Shown piece after piece: positions 54,391-63,925 of a stretch of DNA of 64,000 nt; within the stretch, counting starts at the first letter, position 1, and each line of letters begins with the position of its first letter. The notes under the pieces are model-generated. The model searched no databases, was not told the origin of the DNA, and saw only the letters and a list, made by a program, of their open reading frames with translations. Location of the stretch: the NCBI GenBank assembly GCA_919902775.1, contig CAKKRJ010000017.1:20495-84494 (forward strand), given 5' to 3'. This stretch comes from Burkholderiaceae bacterium (lineage in GTDB: Bacteria > Pseudomonadota > Gammaproteobacteria > Burkholderiales > Burkholderiaceae_C). Both the position numbers and the translations under genes were made by a program.

Positions 54391-56352
54391 TCAGTAAGCC
54401 TGGCCCAATTGGCCCAGGATCGCGGGGTTCTCCAGCGTGGAGATGTCCTGCGTGATCTCTTCGCCCTTGGCCAGCGAACGCAGCAGACGGCGCATGATCT
54501 TGCCCGAACGGGTCTTGGGCAGGTTCTCGCCAAAGCGGATGTCCTTGGGCTTGGCGATGGGGCCGATTTCCTTGGCGATGTGGTCGCGCAATTGCTTGGC
54601 AATGGCCTTGCCTTCGTCGGTGTTGGGCAAGGCGCGCTTGAGCACCACGAAAGCACAGATGGCTTCGCCCGTGGTGTCGTCAGGGCGGCCCACCACGGCG
54701 GCCTCGGCCACCAGCTCGGTGCAACTGACCAGCGCGGATTCGATTTCCATCGTGCCCATGCGGTGGCCAGAGACGTTCAACACGTCGTCGATGCGGCCGG
54801 TGATGGTGAAGTAACCGGTTTTCTCGTCGCGGATGGCTCCGTCGCCTGCCAGGTAGTACTTGCCCTTGAAGTCGTCGGGGTAGTAGCTCTTCTTGAAGCG
54901 CTCGGGGTCGCCCCAGATGTTGCGGATCATCGACGGCCATGGGCGCTTGACGACCAAGATACCGCCCTGGCCATTGGGCATGTCCTCGCCGGTTTCGCTC
55001 ACGATGGCAGCCTGGATGCCGGGGAACGGCAGTGTGCACGAGCCCGGCACCATGGGCGTGGCGCCCGGCAGTGGGGTGATCATGTGGCCACCGGTTTCGG
55101 TCTGCCAGAAGGTGTCCACGATGGGGCAACGGCTGCCGCCCACGTGCTGGTAATACCACTCCCAAGCGGCGGGGTTGATCGGCTCGCCCACCGAACCCAA
55201 CAGGCGCAGGCTCGTCAGGTCGTAGCTCTTGGGGTGCACGGCGTCGTTGGCTTCGGCGGCCTTGATCAGCGAGCGGATGGCAGTGGGGGCGGTGTAGAAG
55301 ATGGAAACCTTGTGGTCCTGGATCATCTTCCAGAAGCGGCCAGCGTCGGGGTAAGTGGGCACACCTTCGAACACGATTTCGGTGCCACCCAGGGCCAGCG
55401 GGCCGTAGGTGATGTAGGTGTGGCCGGTGACCCAGCCGATGTCGGCGGTGCACCAGAACACGTCATCGGCCTTCAAGTCGAAGGTCCATTTGGTGGTCAA
55501 GGCTGCGTGCAGCAAGTAGCCGCCGGTGCTGTGTTGCACGCCTTTGGGTTTGCCGGTCGAGCCGGAGGTGTAAAGCAGGAACAAGGGGTGCTCTGCGCTG
55601 ACCCACTCGGGCTCGCAGGTGGTGGCTTGCTTGTCGGCCACGTCGGCCATCCACAGGTCGCGGCCTGCGGTCATTGCGATCTCGGAACCCGAGCGCTTGA
55701 CCACCAGCACGTTCTTGATGGCCTCGCAACCACCCAGCGCGAGGGCTTCGTCCACGATGGATTTGAGGGGCAACTGTTTGCCACCGCGCACCTGGTGGTC
55801 TGCGGTGATCACGGCGACAGCGCCCGTGTCTTCGATGCGGTCACGCAGCGACTGGGCCGAGAAGCCACCGAACACCACCGAGTGGGTCGCGCCAATGCGG
55901 GCGCAAGCCTGCATGGCGGCCACGCCGTCGATGGACATGGAAATGTAGATGACGACACGGTCACCTTTTTGAATGCCCAGGGACTTCAGTGCGTTGGCGT
56001 ATTGGCAAGTCTTGGCCAGCAGTTGGCTGTAGCTGACCTTGGTCACCTCACCACCATCGGCTTCGAAAATGATGGCGGTCTTGTCGCCCAAGCCCTTTTC
56101 GATGTTGCGGTCCAGGCAGTTGTAGGAGGCGTTCAGGGTGCCGTCTTCAAACCACTTGAAAAAAGGTGCATTGGATTCGTCGAGCACCTGGGTGAAGGGG
56201 GTCTTCCAGGTGATCAGCTCATTGGCCAGACGACCCCAGTAGCCCTGGTAATCGGTATCGGCTTCTTTGCACAAGGCGTCGTAAGCGGCCATGCCTGAAA
56301 CATGGGCGTTTTTGACGAAATCGGCACTGGGTTGGTAAACGGTGGCGCTCAT
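54391..56352 (-). CDS. acs: Acetyl-CoA synthetase
   Basis: It activates acetate to acetyl-CoA through acetyl-AMP. The protein has 653 residues from the ATG at 56352, which follows a GAGGAGA site; the longer frame from 56424 is rejected. AMP-binding motifs are [17 protein letters not shown] near residue 264 and [12 protein letters not shown] near 415. The acetylation-controlled Lys is in [13 protein letters not shown] near residue 612. It is a single-gene transcript with its own terminator, divergent from the UPF0114 gene. Confidence 0.97.
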   Translation of the reverse strand: MSATVYQPSADFVKNAHVSGMAAYDALCKEADTDYQGYWGRLANELITWKTPFTQVLDESNAPFFKWFEDGTLNASYNCLDRNIEKGLGDKTAIIFEADGGEVTKVSYSQLLAKTCQYANALKSLGIQKGDRVVIYISMSIDGVAAMQACARIGATHSVVFGGFSAQSLRDRIEDTGAVAVITADHQVRGGKQLPLKSIVDEALALGGCEAIKNVLVVKRSGSEIAMTAGRDLWMADVADKQATTCEPEWVSAEHPLFLLYTSGSTGKPKGVQHSTGGYLLHAALTTKWTFDLKADDVFWCTADIGWVTGHTYITYGPLALGGTEIVFEGVPTYPDAGRFWKMIQDHKVSIFYTAPTAIRSLIKAAEANDAVHPKSYDLTSLRLLGSVGEPINPAAWEWYYQHVGGSRCPIVDTFWQTETGGHMITPLPGATPMVPGSCTLPFPGIQAAIVSETGEDMPNGQGGILVVKRPWPSMIRNIWGDPERFKKSYYPDDFKGKYYLAGDGAIRDEKTGYFTITGRIDDVLNVSGHRMGTMEIESALVSCTELVAEAAVVGRPDDTTGEAICAFVVLKRALPNTDEGKAIAKQLRDHIAKEIGPIAKPKDIRFGENLPKTRSGKIMRRLLRSLAKGEEITQDISTLENPAILGQLGQAY

Positions 56353-56529
56353 TTGAATGGTCTCCTCAATGACATGGCGTTTTTGAAACTGATGCAAATG
56401 TCGGCTTTCGCTCTTACAAAGCACTGACTGACATCAGGCTTGCACGGACTTGGGTTGGAATCGCTGTTCTACCGCCTAAAATCCGGGTTTGCCCGATGCC
56501 GCAGGCACACGGAAAGTTTCAGGAAAACC

Positions 56530-57132
56530 ATGTCAAAGAATCCGTCCACATCCAAACGCCCCACGAGCTCTTTGAACAGCTTCATTTTTGCCAGCCGCTG
56601 GCTGCAATTGCCCTTGTATCTGGGCCTGATCGCTGCACAAGCGGTGTACGTGTTCCATTTTTGGGTCGAGCTCGTGCATTTGCTCGAAGCAGCCTTTGGC
56701 AACCAACACGCATTGCAATCACTCATCAGCAGCATCGGGTACAAAACCGATGCACCGATCACCAACCTGAACGAAACCGTGATCATGCTGGTCGTGCTGG
56801 GCCTGATCGACGTGGTCATGATCTCCAACTTGCTGATCATGGTCATCGTGGGCGGCTACGAAACCTTTGTCTCGCGCCTGAATCTGGAAGGCCACCCCGA
56901 CCAGCCCGAGTGGCTGGACCATGTGAACGCCTCGGTGCTCAAGGTCAAGCTGGGCACGGCCATCATTGGCATCAGTTCCATCCACCTGCTCAAGACCTTC
57001 ATCAACGCCGCCAACTACGACGAAAAAGTGCTGATGTGGCAAACCATCATCCATCTCGCGTTTTTGCTCAGCGCAATCTCCATTGCCTATGCGGACCGAC
57101 TGATGTCGCACCACGACACATCGGGCCACTGA
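56530..57132 (+). CDS. UPF0114/TIGR00645 membrane protein (YqhA-like)
   Basis: A 200-residue inner-membrane protein with about four membrane segments, matching the YqhA/UPF0114 family ([66 protein letters not shown]). Function is unknown. The ATG at 56530 has AGGAAA directly upstream; an earlier frame from 56440 has no support. Class I fumarase begins 39 bp downstream and is likely co-transcribed. Confidence 0.88.
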   Translation: MSKNPSTSKRPTSSLNSFIFASRWLQLPLYLGLIAAQAVYVFHFWVELVHLLEAAFGNQHALQSLISSIGYKTDAPITNLNETVIMLVVLGLIDVVMISNLLIMVIVGGYETFVSRLNLEGHPDQPEWLDHVNASVLKVKLGTAIIGISSIHLLKTFINAANYDEKVLMWQTIIHLAFLLSAISIAYADRLMSHHDTSGH

Positions 57133-57171
57133 ATCACCCCATCCATTGACTCTCCACCGGACCTTTGCACC

Positions 57172-58725
57172 ATGACCACTGTGATCCAACAAGCCGATTT
57201 GATCGAATCCGTTGCCGCTGCCCTGCAATACATCAGCTACTACCACCCCGCCGACTACATCACCCACCTGGCCAAGGCCTACGAACGGGAACAAAGCCCG
57301 GCGGCCAAGGACGCGATCGCGCAGATCCTCACCAACAGCAAAATGAGCGCCACGGGCCACCGCCCGATGTGCCAGGACACCGGCATCGTCAACGTGTTCC
57401 TGAAAGTGGGCATGGACGTGCGCTGGGGCGGCTTCACGGGCAGCTTGGATGACGCCATCAACGAAGGCGTGCGCCGTGGCTACAACCACCCGGACAACAC
57501 CCTGCGCGCGTCCGTTGTGGCCGACCCGCACTTCAACCGCAAAAACACCAAAGACAACACGCCTGCGGTGATCTTCACCGAAATCGTGCCGGGCAATACC
57601 GTTGAAGTGACCGTGGCCGCCAAAGGCGGTGGCAGCGAAAACAAGTCCAAGATGATCATGCTCAACCCCGGCGACAGCATCGTCGACTGGGTGTTGAAAA
57701 CCGTGCCCACCATGGGTGCGGGTTGGTGCCCGCCCGGCATGCTGGGCATCGGCATTGGCGGCACCGCCGAAAAAGCCGTGCTCATGGCCAAGGAAAGCCT
57801 GATGGACGACCTGGACATGTACCAGCTGCTCGAAAAATCCAGCAAAGGCGAAAAGCTCGACCAGGTCGAAGAAATGCGCCTGGAGCTGTACCACAAGGTC
57901 AACGCCTTGGGCATTGGCGCGCAGGGCCTGGGGGGCCTGACCACCGTGCTGGACATCAAGATCAAGATGTACCCCACCCACGCGGCTTCCAAGCCCGTGG
58001 CCATGATCCCCAACTGCGCGGCCACCCGACACGCGCACTTTGTGCTGGACGGCTCCGGCCCCACCTATCTGGAAGCCCCCTCGCTTGACCTGTGGCCCAA
58101 CGTGAGCTGGACGCCTGACACCGAGAAAAGCCAACGCGTGGACCTGAACACGCTGACGCCCACCGAAGTGGCCAGCTGGAAACCCGGCCAAACCCTGCTG
58201 CTCAACGGCAAGATGCTGACGGGCCGCGATGCCGCGCACAAGCGCATCCAAGACCTGCTGGCCAAGGGCGAGAAGTTGCCTGTGGACTTCACGAACCGTG
58301 TGATTTATTACGTCGGCCCGGTGGATCCCGTGGGCGACGAGGCGGTGGGTCCTGCAGGCCCCACCACCGCCACCCGCATGGACGGCTTCACCGAAATGAT
58401 GCTGGCCAACACCGGTCTGATCGCCATGATTGGCAAAGCCGAGCGCGGCCCGGTCGCCATCGAAGCCATCCAGAAGCACAAGTCGGCTTACCTGATGGCC
58501 GTGGGCGGCGCCGCTTACCTGGTGTCCAAAGCCATCAAACACGCCAAAGTGGTGGGCTTTGCCGACATGGGCATGGAAGCCATTTACGAATTTGACGTGG
58601 TGGACATGCCGGTGACCGTGGCGGTCGACGCGGGCGGCACCAGCGCGCACATCACCGGCCCTGCCGAATGGCAAAAACGCATTGCCACCGGTGAGTTCAA
58701 AGGCATTGGTGTAGCCGCTGCCTGA
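57172..58725 (+). CDS. Fumarate hydratase class I
   Basis: An iron-sulfur fumarase of the TCA cycle, 517 residues with both halves fused as in E. coli FumA/FumB. The [4Fe-4S] Cys candidates are in HRPMCQDTG near residue 62, GWCPPGMLG near 186 and PNCAATRH near 282. The C-terminal half starts near 330 and holds GRDAAHKRI and PAGPTTATRMDGF. The class I enzyme is oxygen-sensitive; whether a class II FumC exists elsewhere is not visible here. Confidence 0.95.
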   Translation: MTTVIQQADLIESVAAALQYISYYHPADYITHLAKAYEREQSPAAKDAIAQILTNSKMSATGHRPMCQDTGIVNVFLKVGMDVRWGGFTGSLDDAINEGVRRGYNHPDNTLRASVVADPHFNRKNTKDNTPAVIFTEIVPGNTVEVTVAAKGGGSENKSKMIMLNPGDSIVDWVLKTVPTMGAGWCPPGMLGIGIGGTAEKAVLMAKESLMDDLDMYQLLEKSSKGEKLDQVEEMRLELYHKVNALGIGAQGLGGLTTVLDIKIKMYPTHAASKPVAMIPNCAATRHAHFVLDGSGPTYLEAPSLDLWPNVSWTPDTEKSQRVDLNTLTPTEVASWKPGQTLLLNGKMLTGRDAAHKRIQDLLAKGEKLPVDFTNRVIYYVGPVDPVGDEAVGPAGPTTATRMDGFTEMMLANTGLIAMIGKAERGPVAIEAIQKHKSAYLMAVGGAAYLVSKAIKHAKVVGFADMGMEAIYEFDVVDMPVTVAVDAGGTSAHITGPAEWQKRIATGEFKGIGVAAA

Positions 58726-58782
58726 ATGGGATGCGGCGGTGGCCGTCTTGTTGCGCAAGATGCCACCGCCCTCACCTGATTC

Positions 58783-59634
58783 ATGACCCAATCCCCCATT
58801 GGCGTTTTTGACAGCGGCATCGGCGGCCTGAGTGTCTTGCAGTCCCTGCAAGTGGCTTTGCCTGCCGAGCACTTTGTGTATTGGGCCGACAGCGGTCATG
58901 CGCCTTATGGCGAAAAAACCGATCTGTTCGTTCGCCAGCGCAGCCTGGCCATTGCCAAGCACCTGATCGACAAACACCACATCAAAGCCCTGGTGGTGGC
59001 ATGCAACACGGCCACGGCAGCCGCCATTCACGAGTTGCGTGCGCAACACCCGCATCTGATCCTGATTGGCGTCGAGCCCGCATTGAAGCCCGCCTTGCAC
59101 ATCAGCCAAACCCGGCACATCGGGGTCATCGGAACGCGGGGCACGTTGGGCAGCGCAAAATTTCAGCACCTGCTGACCAGCCTGCAAGACCAGGCCCACT
59201 TCAGCATCCAAGCCTGCAACGGGCTGGCACTGGCCATCGAGCAAAGCACCCATGCGACTTTAGGTGCCCAGGCAAGCCAGCGCATCACCGAATTGCTGCA
59301 GACGTACACCCACGAAATGGGGACATTCGGTCAAGCACCGGGGCAAATAGACACCTTGGTTTTGGGCTGCACACACTATGTATTTGCCGAGCCCGCGTTG
59401 CGCGAGTTGCTCGGCCCGCAAGTGCATTTGGTGTCCACCGGCGAGCCCGTGGCACGACAAACCCGTCGCTTGCTGGAAGCCGCGTCGCAACTGCGCCAAG
59501 GCCCTAGACCGCACGCACTGGCGGCCCGCGTTCAGCTGATGACCAATGGTGATTTGAGCAGCCTGCAAGCGGCAGCACAACGCTGGCTGGGCCTGCCTCA
59601 TACCGCCTGCCAACGGGCGAACACCCCCAGCTGA
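58783..59634 (+). CDS. murI: Glutamate racemase
   Basis: It supplies D-glutamate for peptidoglycan. The protein is 283 residues. The start reads GVFDSGIGGLSVL, with Asp of the racemase motif, and the paired catalytic cysteines are in VACNTATAA near residue 73 and LGCTHYVFA near 197. It follows the fumarase by 57 bp on the same strand and ends exactly where the convergent MFS gene ends. Confidence 0.95.
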   Translation: MTQSPIGVFDSGIGGLSVLQSLQVALPAEHFVYWADSGHAPYGEKTDLFVRQRSLAIAKHLIDKHHIKALVVACNTATAAAIHELRAQHPHLILIGVEPALKPALHISQTRHIGVIGTRGTLGSAKFQHLLTSLQDQAHFSIQACNGLALAIEQSTHATLGAQASQRITELLQTYTHEMGTFGQAPGQIDTLVLGCTHYVFAEPALRELLGPQVHLVSTGEPVARQTRRLLEAASQLRQGPRPHALAARVQLMTNGDLSSLQAAAQRWLGLPHTACQRANTPS

Positions 59635-60936
59635 TCAGTCCTGCCCCAGCGCCATGCGGCGTCCCCGCTCCACATTGATGGGGACGAGCAAGACCAGGCC
59701 CACGACAAACAGCAACGAGGTTGAGCCAATGGCAATCCGCTGATTGCCACCGCTCAGCCAGGTGATCAGGCCGTAACTCAAAGGCCCGAGAATGCTGGCC
59801 AGACGGATCGCGAAAGTCCACAGGCCAAAAAACTCGCCCAACCGAGCCGGCGGCACCATCAAGCCCGCCATGGCGCGCCCGGACGACTGGCTCGACCCCA
59901 TGCACAAACCGGCAATGGCAGCAGCCCACCAAAACACCTCTTTGGTGCTGGACAAAGCCGCGATGACGCAGGTCAGGATCCACCCCAACAAAGTCAAGGC
60001 CAAAGCCAACTTGTGGCCGATCTTGTCTTGCGCGTACCCAAAGACAAATGCGCCCAGAAAGGCGGCCATGTTCAGGACAAAGATCAGGACCATGGTTTCC
60101 TGGGGTTGAAACCCGATCACTTGCTCGGCATAAATGGCAGCCAATGAAATGGCCACCGCCACCCCGCCCTGATAAGCCACCGCGCAGGCCAAAAGCCGGG
60201 TGAAGTCCTGGTAAGGCCTGGCATCCCGCAGGGTTTGCCGCAGACCGCGCAAGCTGTGCAGCACGCCCACCACGGGTGCGTCGGGTTGCGGCGAAGCGTG
60301 CTCGCGCATCAAGGCAAAGGTCACGCATGCGGCTGCGCCATAGACCACGGCGGTGATCAGCATCGTCACGGGCACAAACTGGCTGCCCGACTCACCACGC
60401 GCCTGTGCGGCCAACACATAGGCCAGACACAACCCAAGCGTGAGCATGCCGCCGATATAGCCCAAAGCCCAGCCCCAACCACTCACACGCCCGATGGCAT
60501 GCGGCTGAGCCAGTTCGGGCAAAAAAGAAGCGGTCAACGACTCGCCATAGGAATAAAACGTGTTGGAGATGATCAAGAGCAACAAGCCCAGCGCCACCTG
60601 CCCCGGCCCGACCCATGCCAAAGCCGCCGTACTCACGACACAGGCTGCGGTCACCCCCATCAACAAACGTTTTTTGCCTGCGGTGCGATCGGCCCAGGCC
60701 CCCAGACCCGGCATGGTCAGCATGACAATGGCGTAAGAAACACTCAGACCCGCCGTCCAAGCCAACGGACCCCAGGAGGCGCCGCCCGCCACGCCTCCGA
60801 CAAAATAAGCGGCAAACACGGCCGTGATCACCACCGTGGTGTAGCCCGAATTGGCGAAGTCGTACATCGCCCAACCCAACAGCTCACGCCACCGAACGCC
60901 GGGGTTCAGCGCGTCGCGCGAAAACAGGGCGTTCAT
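59635..60936 (-). CDS. MFS transporter, UMF1 type
   Basis: A major facilitator of 433 residues with about twelve membrane segments. The opening ELLGWAMYDFANSGYTTVVITAVFAAYF and the motif GLGAWADRTAGKKRLL are characteristic of the UMF1 (Atg22-like) subfamily, whose substrates in bacteria are unknown; amino acid export has been suggested from yeast Atg22. Its stop is immediately adjacent to the murI stop. The hypothetical gene at 61 kb is 11 bp upstream and likely in the same transcript. Confidence 0.88.
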   Translation of the reverse strand: MNALFSRDALNPGVRWRELLGWAMYDFANSGYTTVVITAVFAAYFVGGVAGGASWGPLAWTAGLSVSYAIVMLTMPGLGAWADRTAGKKRLLMGVTAACVVSTAALAWVGPGQVALGLLLLIISNTFYSYGESLTASFLPELAQPHAIGRVSGWGWALGYIGGMLTLGLCLAYVLAAQARGESGSQFVPVTMLITAVVYGAAACVTFALMREHASPQPDAPVVGVLHSLRGLRQTLRDARPYQDFTRLLACAVAYQGGVAVAISLAAIYAEQVIGFQPQETMVLIFVLNMAAFLGAFVFGYAQDKIGHKLALALTLLGWILTCVIAALSSTKEVFWWAAAIAGLCMGSSQSSGRAMAGLMVPPARLGEFFGLWTFAIRLASILGPLSYGLITWLSGGNQRIAIGSTSLLFVVGLVLLVPINVERGRRMALGQD

Positions 60937-60947
60937 GTCAACCTCTT

Positions 60948-61577
60948 TCAGTGCAGGTGACGTGGACGGCGACCGCCACCGCCATGCCCGCTGTTGTTGC
61001 CGCCCGAACCACGGGGCGGTTTGCCCAGCTCCAGCGAACTGACGAGGTTGTCAAAGCGCTGGCTGAACAATTTGTCGATTTCAGCCACAACGCCGGACAA
61101 CTCCGAGCCGTCAAAATGACGCTCCATCATGTTCACCACATCGTGTATCAACAAGTCCCGCTGGGCCTGCATGATGGCGGCGGGATCAGGGCCGACAAAC
61201 AACATCACAAAATCGTCGCGCGACTCGGCGCCGTTGGCGTCGTCTTCGTCGTCAAATTCGGTGTCGTAGAAGGTGACCTCGATCTGGGTGCCTGCGGCCG
61301 ACAGTTCATTGAGGTTCATGCACAGGTCTTCCATGACCATGCGGAAGTCGTCGTCTCCACGCACGGTCCAGCACATTTGCAGACGCTGCAAATCCCCGTC
61401 AAACCGGATGCCGGGCTCTTCTTCGTAGAGACTGGGCGAACCTTCGGTCAGGTTGCGGGCGCCAGCGTAACGCCAAAGCGGCTTGAGCGCTTCCTGGATC
61501 GCCTTGATGTCGGTGCCGGGTTTGATCGGCACATCACCATGCACATGAATTTCAAGCGGTGCGTTGTCGTTTTTCAT
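60948..61577 (-). CDS. Conserved hypothetical protein, acidic with Gly/His-rich tail
   Basis: I do not recognise a function. The protein has 209 residues, no signal peptide or membrane segment, an acidic middle (TEFDDEDDANGAESRDD), and a Gly/Asn/Arg/His-rich tail (GGNNSGHGGGGRRPRHLH). Its start HVHGDVPIKPGTDIKAIQEALKPLW is spread over residues 11-35 and reads like a compact globular fold. The Gly-His tail could bind metal or nucleic acid (inference). Similar proteins appear confined to Comamonadaceae as far as I recall. It sits 20 bp behind tRNA-Leu and 11 bp ahead of the UMF1 gene. Confidence 0.85.
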   Translation of the reverse strand: MKNDNAPLEIHVHGDVPIKPGTDIKAIQEALKPLWRYAGARNLTEGSPSLYEEEPGIRFDGDLQRLQMCWTVRGDDDFRMVMEDLCMNLNELSAAGTQIEVTFYDTEFDDEDDANGAESRDDFVMLFVGPDPAAIMQAQRDLLIHDVVNMMERHFDGSELSGVVAEIDKLFSQRFDNLVSSLELGKPPRGSGGNNSGHGGGGRRPRHLH

Positions 61578-61596
61578 GATGGTGCTTCAGTATCGA

Positions 61597-61688
61597 TGGT
61601 GCCCCGAGCCGGAATCGAACCGGCACGCCCCTTTTCAGGAAGCAACGGATTTTAAGTCCGGTGTGTCTACCAGTTTCACCACCGGGGC
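61597..61688 (-). tRNA. tRNA-Leu (TAA)
   Basis: A class II tRNA of 92 nt. The acceptor is GCCCCGG, the anticodon loop ACTTAAAATC gives TAA, and the long variable arm (TTGCTTCCTGAAAAGGGGCG) is leucine-like; CCA is encoded. The hypothetical CDS starts 20 bp after its 3' end with no terminator between, so the two likely share a transcript. Confidence 0.95.
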
Positions 61689-61728
61689 CAAGGCTTGTAT
61701 TGTGCCTTGATAAAACCGTTTTACCGCT

Positions 61729-62121
61729 TTAACCCAGCTGCAAGTTCTGCATGGCCAGCACAAAAAGCGTCACCACGCTCAGATGACCGAGCGCCCAGAA
61801 AATGGAGCGAAACAGGGCTTTGTCGGACACATAACAGGCCACATAGGCCACCCGTGCCGCGACAAAAAGAACCGCCAGCAAATCGACCACAAAAGGATCG
61901 ACGCCCGTCAGCAGTGCCAACACCACGCCGACGGCAAAGAACGGAAAAGCCTCAAAGCAGTTGGCCTGGGCTGCGTTGGCTCTTGCCCGGTAGCCCACTT
62001 GCTGTGCCGACCAGGCACGGGGGTTGCGGTTGTCATAGTCTTTGGCACCGGCTTTGGCAATCCCGGCACAAACGAGCGGCATCAACCCCGCGACCAAAAC
62101 GGATGCATAAGAAATCAACAT
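61729..62121 (-). CDS. MAPEG family membrane protein
   Basis: A 130-residue inner-membrane protein with four segments and the MAPEG pattern (RARANAAQANCFEAFPFFAVGVVLA). Eukaryotic relatives are glutathione transferases; in bacteria the role is mostly unproven. The ATG at 62121 is chosen over the frame to 62256, which would run through the terminator of the upstream small gene. It precedes tRNA-Leu by 40 bp on the same strand. Confidence 0.88.
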   Translation of the reverse strand: MLISYASVLVAGLMPLVCAGIAKAGAKDYDNRNPRAWSAQQVGYRARANAAQANCFEAFPFFAVGVVLALLTGVDPFVVDLLAVLFVAARVAYVACYVSDKALFRSIFWALGHLSVVTLFVLAMQNLQLG

Positions 62122-62184
62122 GTCAGACGCCCTTGTTTCTCGAAAAGCCGCAAGCAACAGCCCTGATGGATGGCCTGGGCCCAT

Positions 62185-62213
62185 AAAAAAAAAGCCACTG
62201 AATTTCAGTGGCT
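62185..62213 (-). terminator. Rho-independent terminator of the 56-residue gene
   Basis: A perfect 9-bp stem AGCCACTGA/TCAGTGGCT with a 3-nt loop is followed by nine T on the minus strand. It starts 40 bp after the stop codon of the small ORF, which supports that ORF as a real transcript. Confidence 0.88.
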
Positions 62214-62252
62214 CGGGTTGGAAGGACCTGGCCAAGCCAGATCCAGCCGCCA

Positions 62253-62423
62253 TCAACCGCCCTTTTTGGAACGCTTGCCAGGGTTCTTTTTGGTGCGTGT
62301 AGCGACACCGCGCTCCAAGCTGACACGTTGGCCACGGCCACCCGTGCGCAGAGTCACGCCAGGCAATGCGGGCAGTGGTGGGGTGAATTTACGATCTGCT
62401 TCGGTCACGATTTTGTTGCCCAT
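62253..62423 (-). CDS. Small basic protein of unknown function, 56 residues
   Basis: I do not recognise the family. The ORF reads MGNKIVTEADRKFTPP, then LPALPGVTLRTGGRGQ, and ends in a very basic TRTKKNPGKRSKKGG. About a quarter of the residues are Lys or Arg, and there is no membrane segment. Support for it being real: an ATG with GGAG about 9 nt upstream, a -10-like TAATAT near 62450 on the same strand, and its own strong terminator 40 bp downstream. The Lys/Arg tail points to nucleic-acid or ribosome binding (inference). It is short enough to be missed by common length cut-offs. Confidence 0.75.
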   Translation of the reverse strand: MGNKIVTEADRKFTPPLPALPGVTLRTGGRGQRVSLERGVATRTKKNPGKRSKKGG

Positions 62424-62550
62424 CTACGGCTCCAGATAAATAATGCAAAGCGATATTAGGCCACAAGAATGAACGGTTTTGAGCGAGGCTCGCCTCAAGT
62501 TGGCATCGGTGCCCACAGTTGTGGCCTGGAACAGGCGATAAACTGACCCC

Positions 62551-63090
62551 ATGGACTTCACCACCGCGTTGATCGTGGCCTATTTCGCCTTGCTGGCCTT
62601 GACGCTGCGCAAGCGCTGGGGCGTGATTGAAGGGCCTTGGCTGTTTTTCTTTCGGGCGTTTTTTCCCAACTGGAAGTTCTACCACGGCATCAACCCGGCA
62701 CCGCGTCTGTATGTGCGCGGCCAAACGGAAGCGGGCACCTGGTCCGACTGGCGCCTGATTTATCCGCGGTTGCCCCGCAAAGGCTGGCACCTGGTCCACA
62801 ACCCGGCCGTCAATCTGGCTCTGGCACACCAGAACCTGGTCGACCATCTGGCCAACGACATCAACGACTTGCCCGACGGCGCCGACATCCGCGAACGGGT
62901 GACGTACCAATTGGTCAGTCGCTTGGCCCAGCAGGCCGTGGCCGGGGCGTGTTGGGGTGACCACCCCATGATCGCGCAAGCGCCGGTGCGCCAACTTTCG
63001 GCCTTCCAGTTTGAAGTTCGGATGGTGCTGCCCGAAGGGCAACGCAATGAACTCATGCTGCAATCACCGGTGATCCGCGCATGGAACTGA
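62551..63090 (+). CDS. Hypothetical membrane-anchored protein, partner of HTTM-like gene
   Basis: No family recognised. The protein has 179 residues, with one N-terminal hydrophobic segment (FTTALIVAYFALLALTL) followed by WGVIEGPWLFFFRAFFPNWKFYHG spread over residues 22-45, then a soluble domain rich in Trp and His (GWHLVHNPAVNLALAHQN). Its last 10 bp overlap the start of the membrane protein downstream, so the two are translationally coupled and probably work together. Confidence 0.8.
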   Translation: MDFTTALIVAYFALLALTLRKRWGVIEGPWLFFFRAFFPNWKFYHGINPAPRLYVRGQTEAGTWSDWRLIYPRLPRKGWHLVHNPAVNLALAHQNLVDHLANDINDLPDGADIRERVTYQLVSRLAQQAVAGACWGDHPMIAQAPVRQLSAFQFEVRMVLPEGQRNELMLQSPVIRAWN

Positions 63091-63866
63091 CGCTGGCTGT
63101 CCGCATTTTTGAAGTCCTGCTGGGTTGGAGCCTGCTGCTGCAGACACTGGAATACCTGCGCGTGCCATCGCTGGACAGACTGACCCTGTGGCCCTCGCTT
63201 CGGCAAGAAATTCCCCCACGCCCCGCGTGGATCAAGGCGAGCCTGGACACGTTGTTCCAGCCTGGGGCCTACACCGCTTTGCTGGCGCTGCGCTTGGTGC
63301 TGGCCATGGCCTTGATGCTGGGACAACTGAACTGGATCGGCGCTCTGCTGCTCTTTTTGATGGCGTTGCTGCTGCTGTTGCGCTGGCGCGGCGCATTCAA
63401 TGGCGGCAGCGATTTCATGACGTTGGTCGGTATCACAGGCTTGTTGCTGGCCCACCTGGTCGGCGCAATGACCGATGTCGCATGGGGTTGGCGAGCCGGA
63501 TTTTGGTACATCAGTTTGCAAACCGTCAGCTCGTATTTTGTGTCTGGCTGGGTGAAACTGCTGCGCCCGGAATGGCGATCTGGCCAGGCCATGACGCATT
63601 TTTTAGACACTGGCGTTTATGGCCCTTTGCCCCAGAACAGTGTTTTTCGCCACCCCCAATTCGCCTGCGTGTGCTCTTGGGCATTCACCGTTTGGGAAGG
63701 TTGCTTTCCACTGGCTCTGCTGGATGCGCGACTGGCCTTGTTGTTTTGCGCCGTCGCCGCCCTCTTCCACTTTTTGGTGTTCTGGTTTTTTGGACTCAAC
63801 CGTTTTTTCTGGGCCTGGCTCAGCACATTTCCAGCCGTGGTTTACTGCGCTGGCAACACTTGGTAA
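63081..63866 (+). CDS. Polytopic membrane protein, HTTM-like
   Basis: A 261-residue membrane protein with six or more segments. The arrangement and the C-terminal stretch FHFLVFWFFGLNRFFWAWLSTFPAVV recall HTTM proteins, the vitamin-K-dependent gamma-carboxylase-like family found sporadically in bacteria. Other visible stretches are GAFNGGSDFMTLVGITGLLLAH and SSYFVSGWVKLLRPEWRSG. A DoxX-type membrane protein is the alternative. It overlaps the preceding gene by 10 bp and has a bidirectional terminator downstream. Confidence 0.75.
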   Translation: MELTLAVRIFEVLLGWSLLLQTLEYLRVPSLDRLTLWPSLRQEIPPRPAWIKASLDTLFQPGAYTALLALRLVLAMALMLGQLNWIGALLLFLMALLLLLRWRGAFNGGSDFMTLVGITGLLLAHLVGAMTDVAWGWRAGFWYISLQTVSSYFVSGWVKLLRPEWRSGQAMTHFLDTGVYGPLPQNSVFRHPQFACVCSWAFTVWEGCFPLALLDARLALLFCAVAALFHFLVFWFFGLNRFFWAWLSTFPAVVYCAGNTW

Positions 63867-63878
63867 TCCGTCAGAATC

Positions 63879-63907
63879 AAAAATGCCCGCAGGATGCAGG
63901 CATTTTT
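63879..63907. terminator. Bidirectional terminator between HTTM-like gene and tRNA-Cys
   Basis: A 9-bp stem AAAAATGCC/GGCATTTTT with an 11-nt loop. The A and T runs at its ends let it stop both the plus-strand pair and the minus-strand tRNA-Cys transcript. Confidence 0.82.
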
Positions 63908-63925
63908 GACTTCAGTGAAGAAATT

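Noticed and set aside
56719..59253. 844-residue minus-strand ORF opposite the fumarase and murI
   Set aside because: It is antisense to two well-supported genes and has low-complexity composition.
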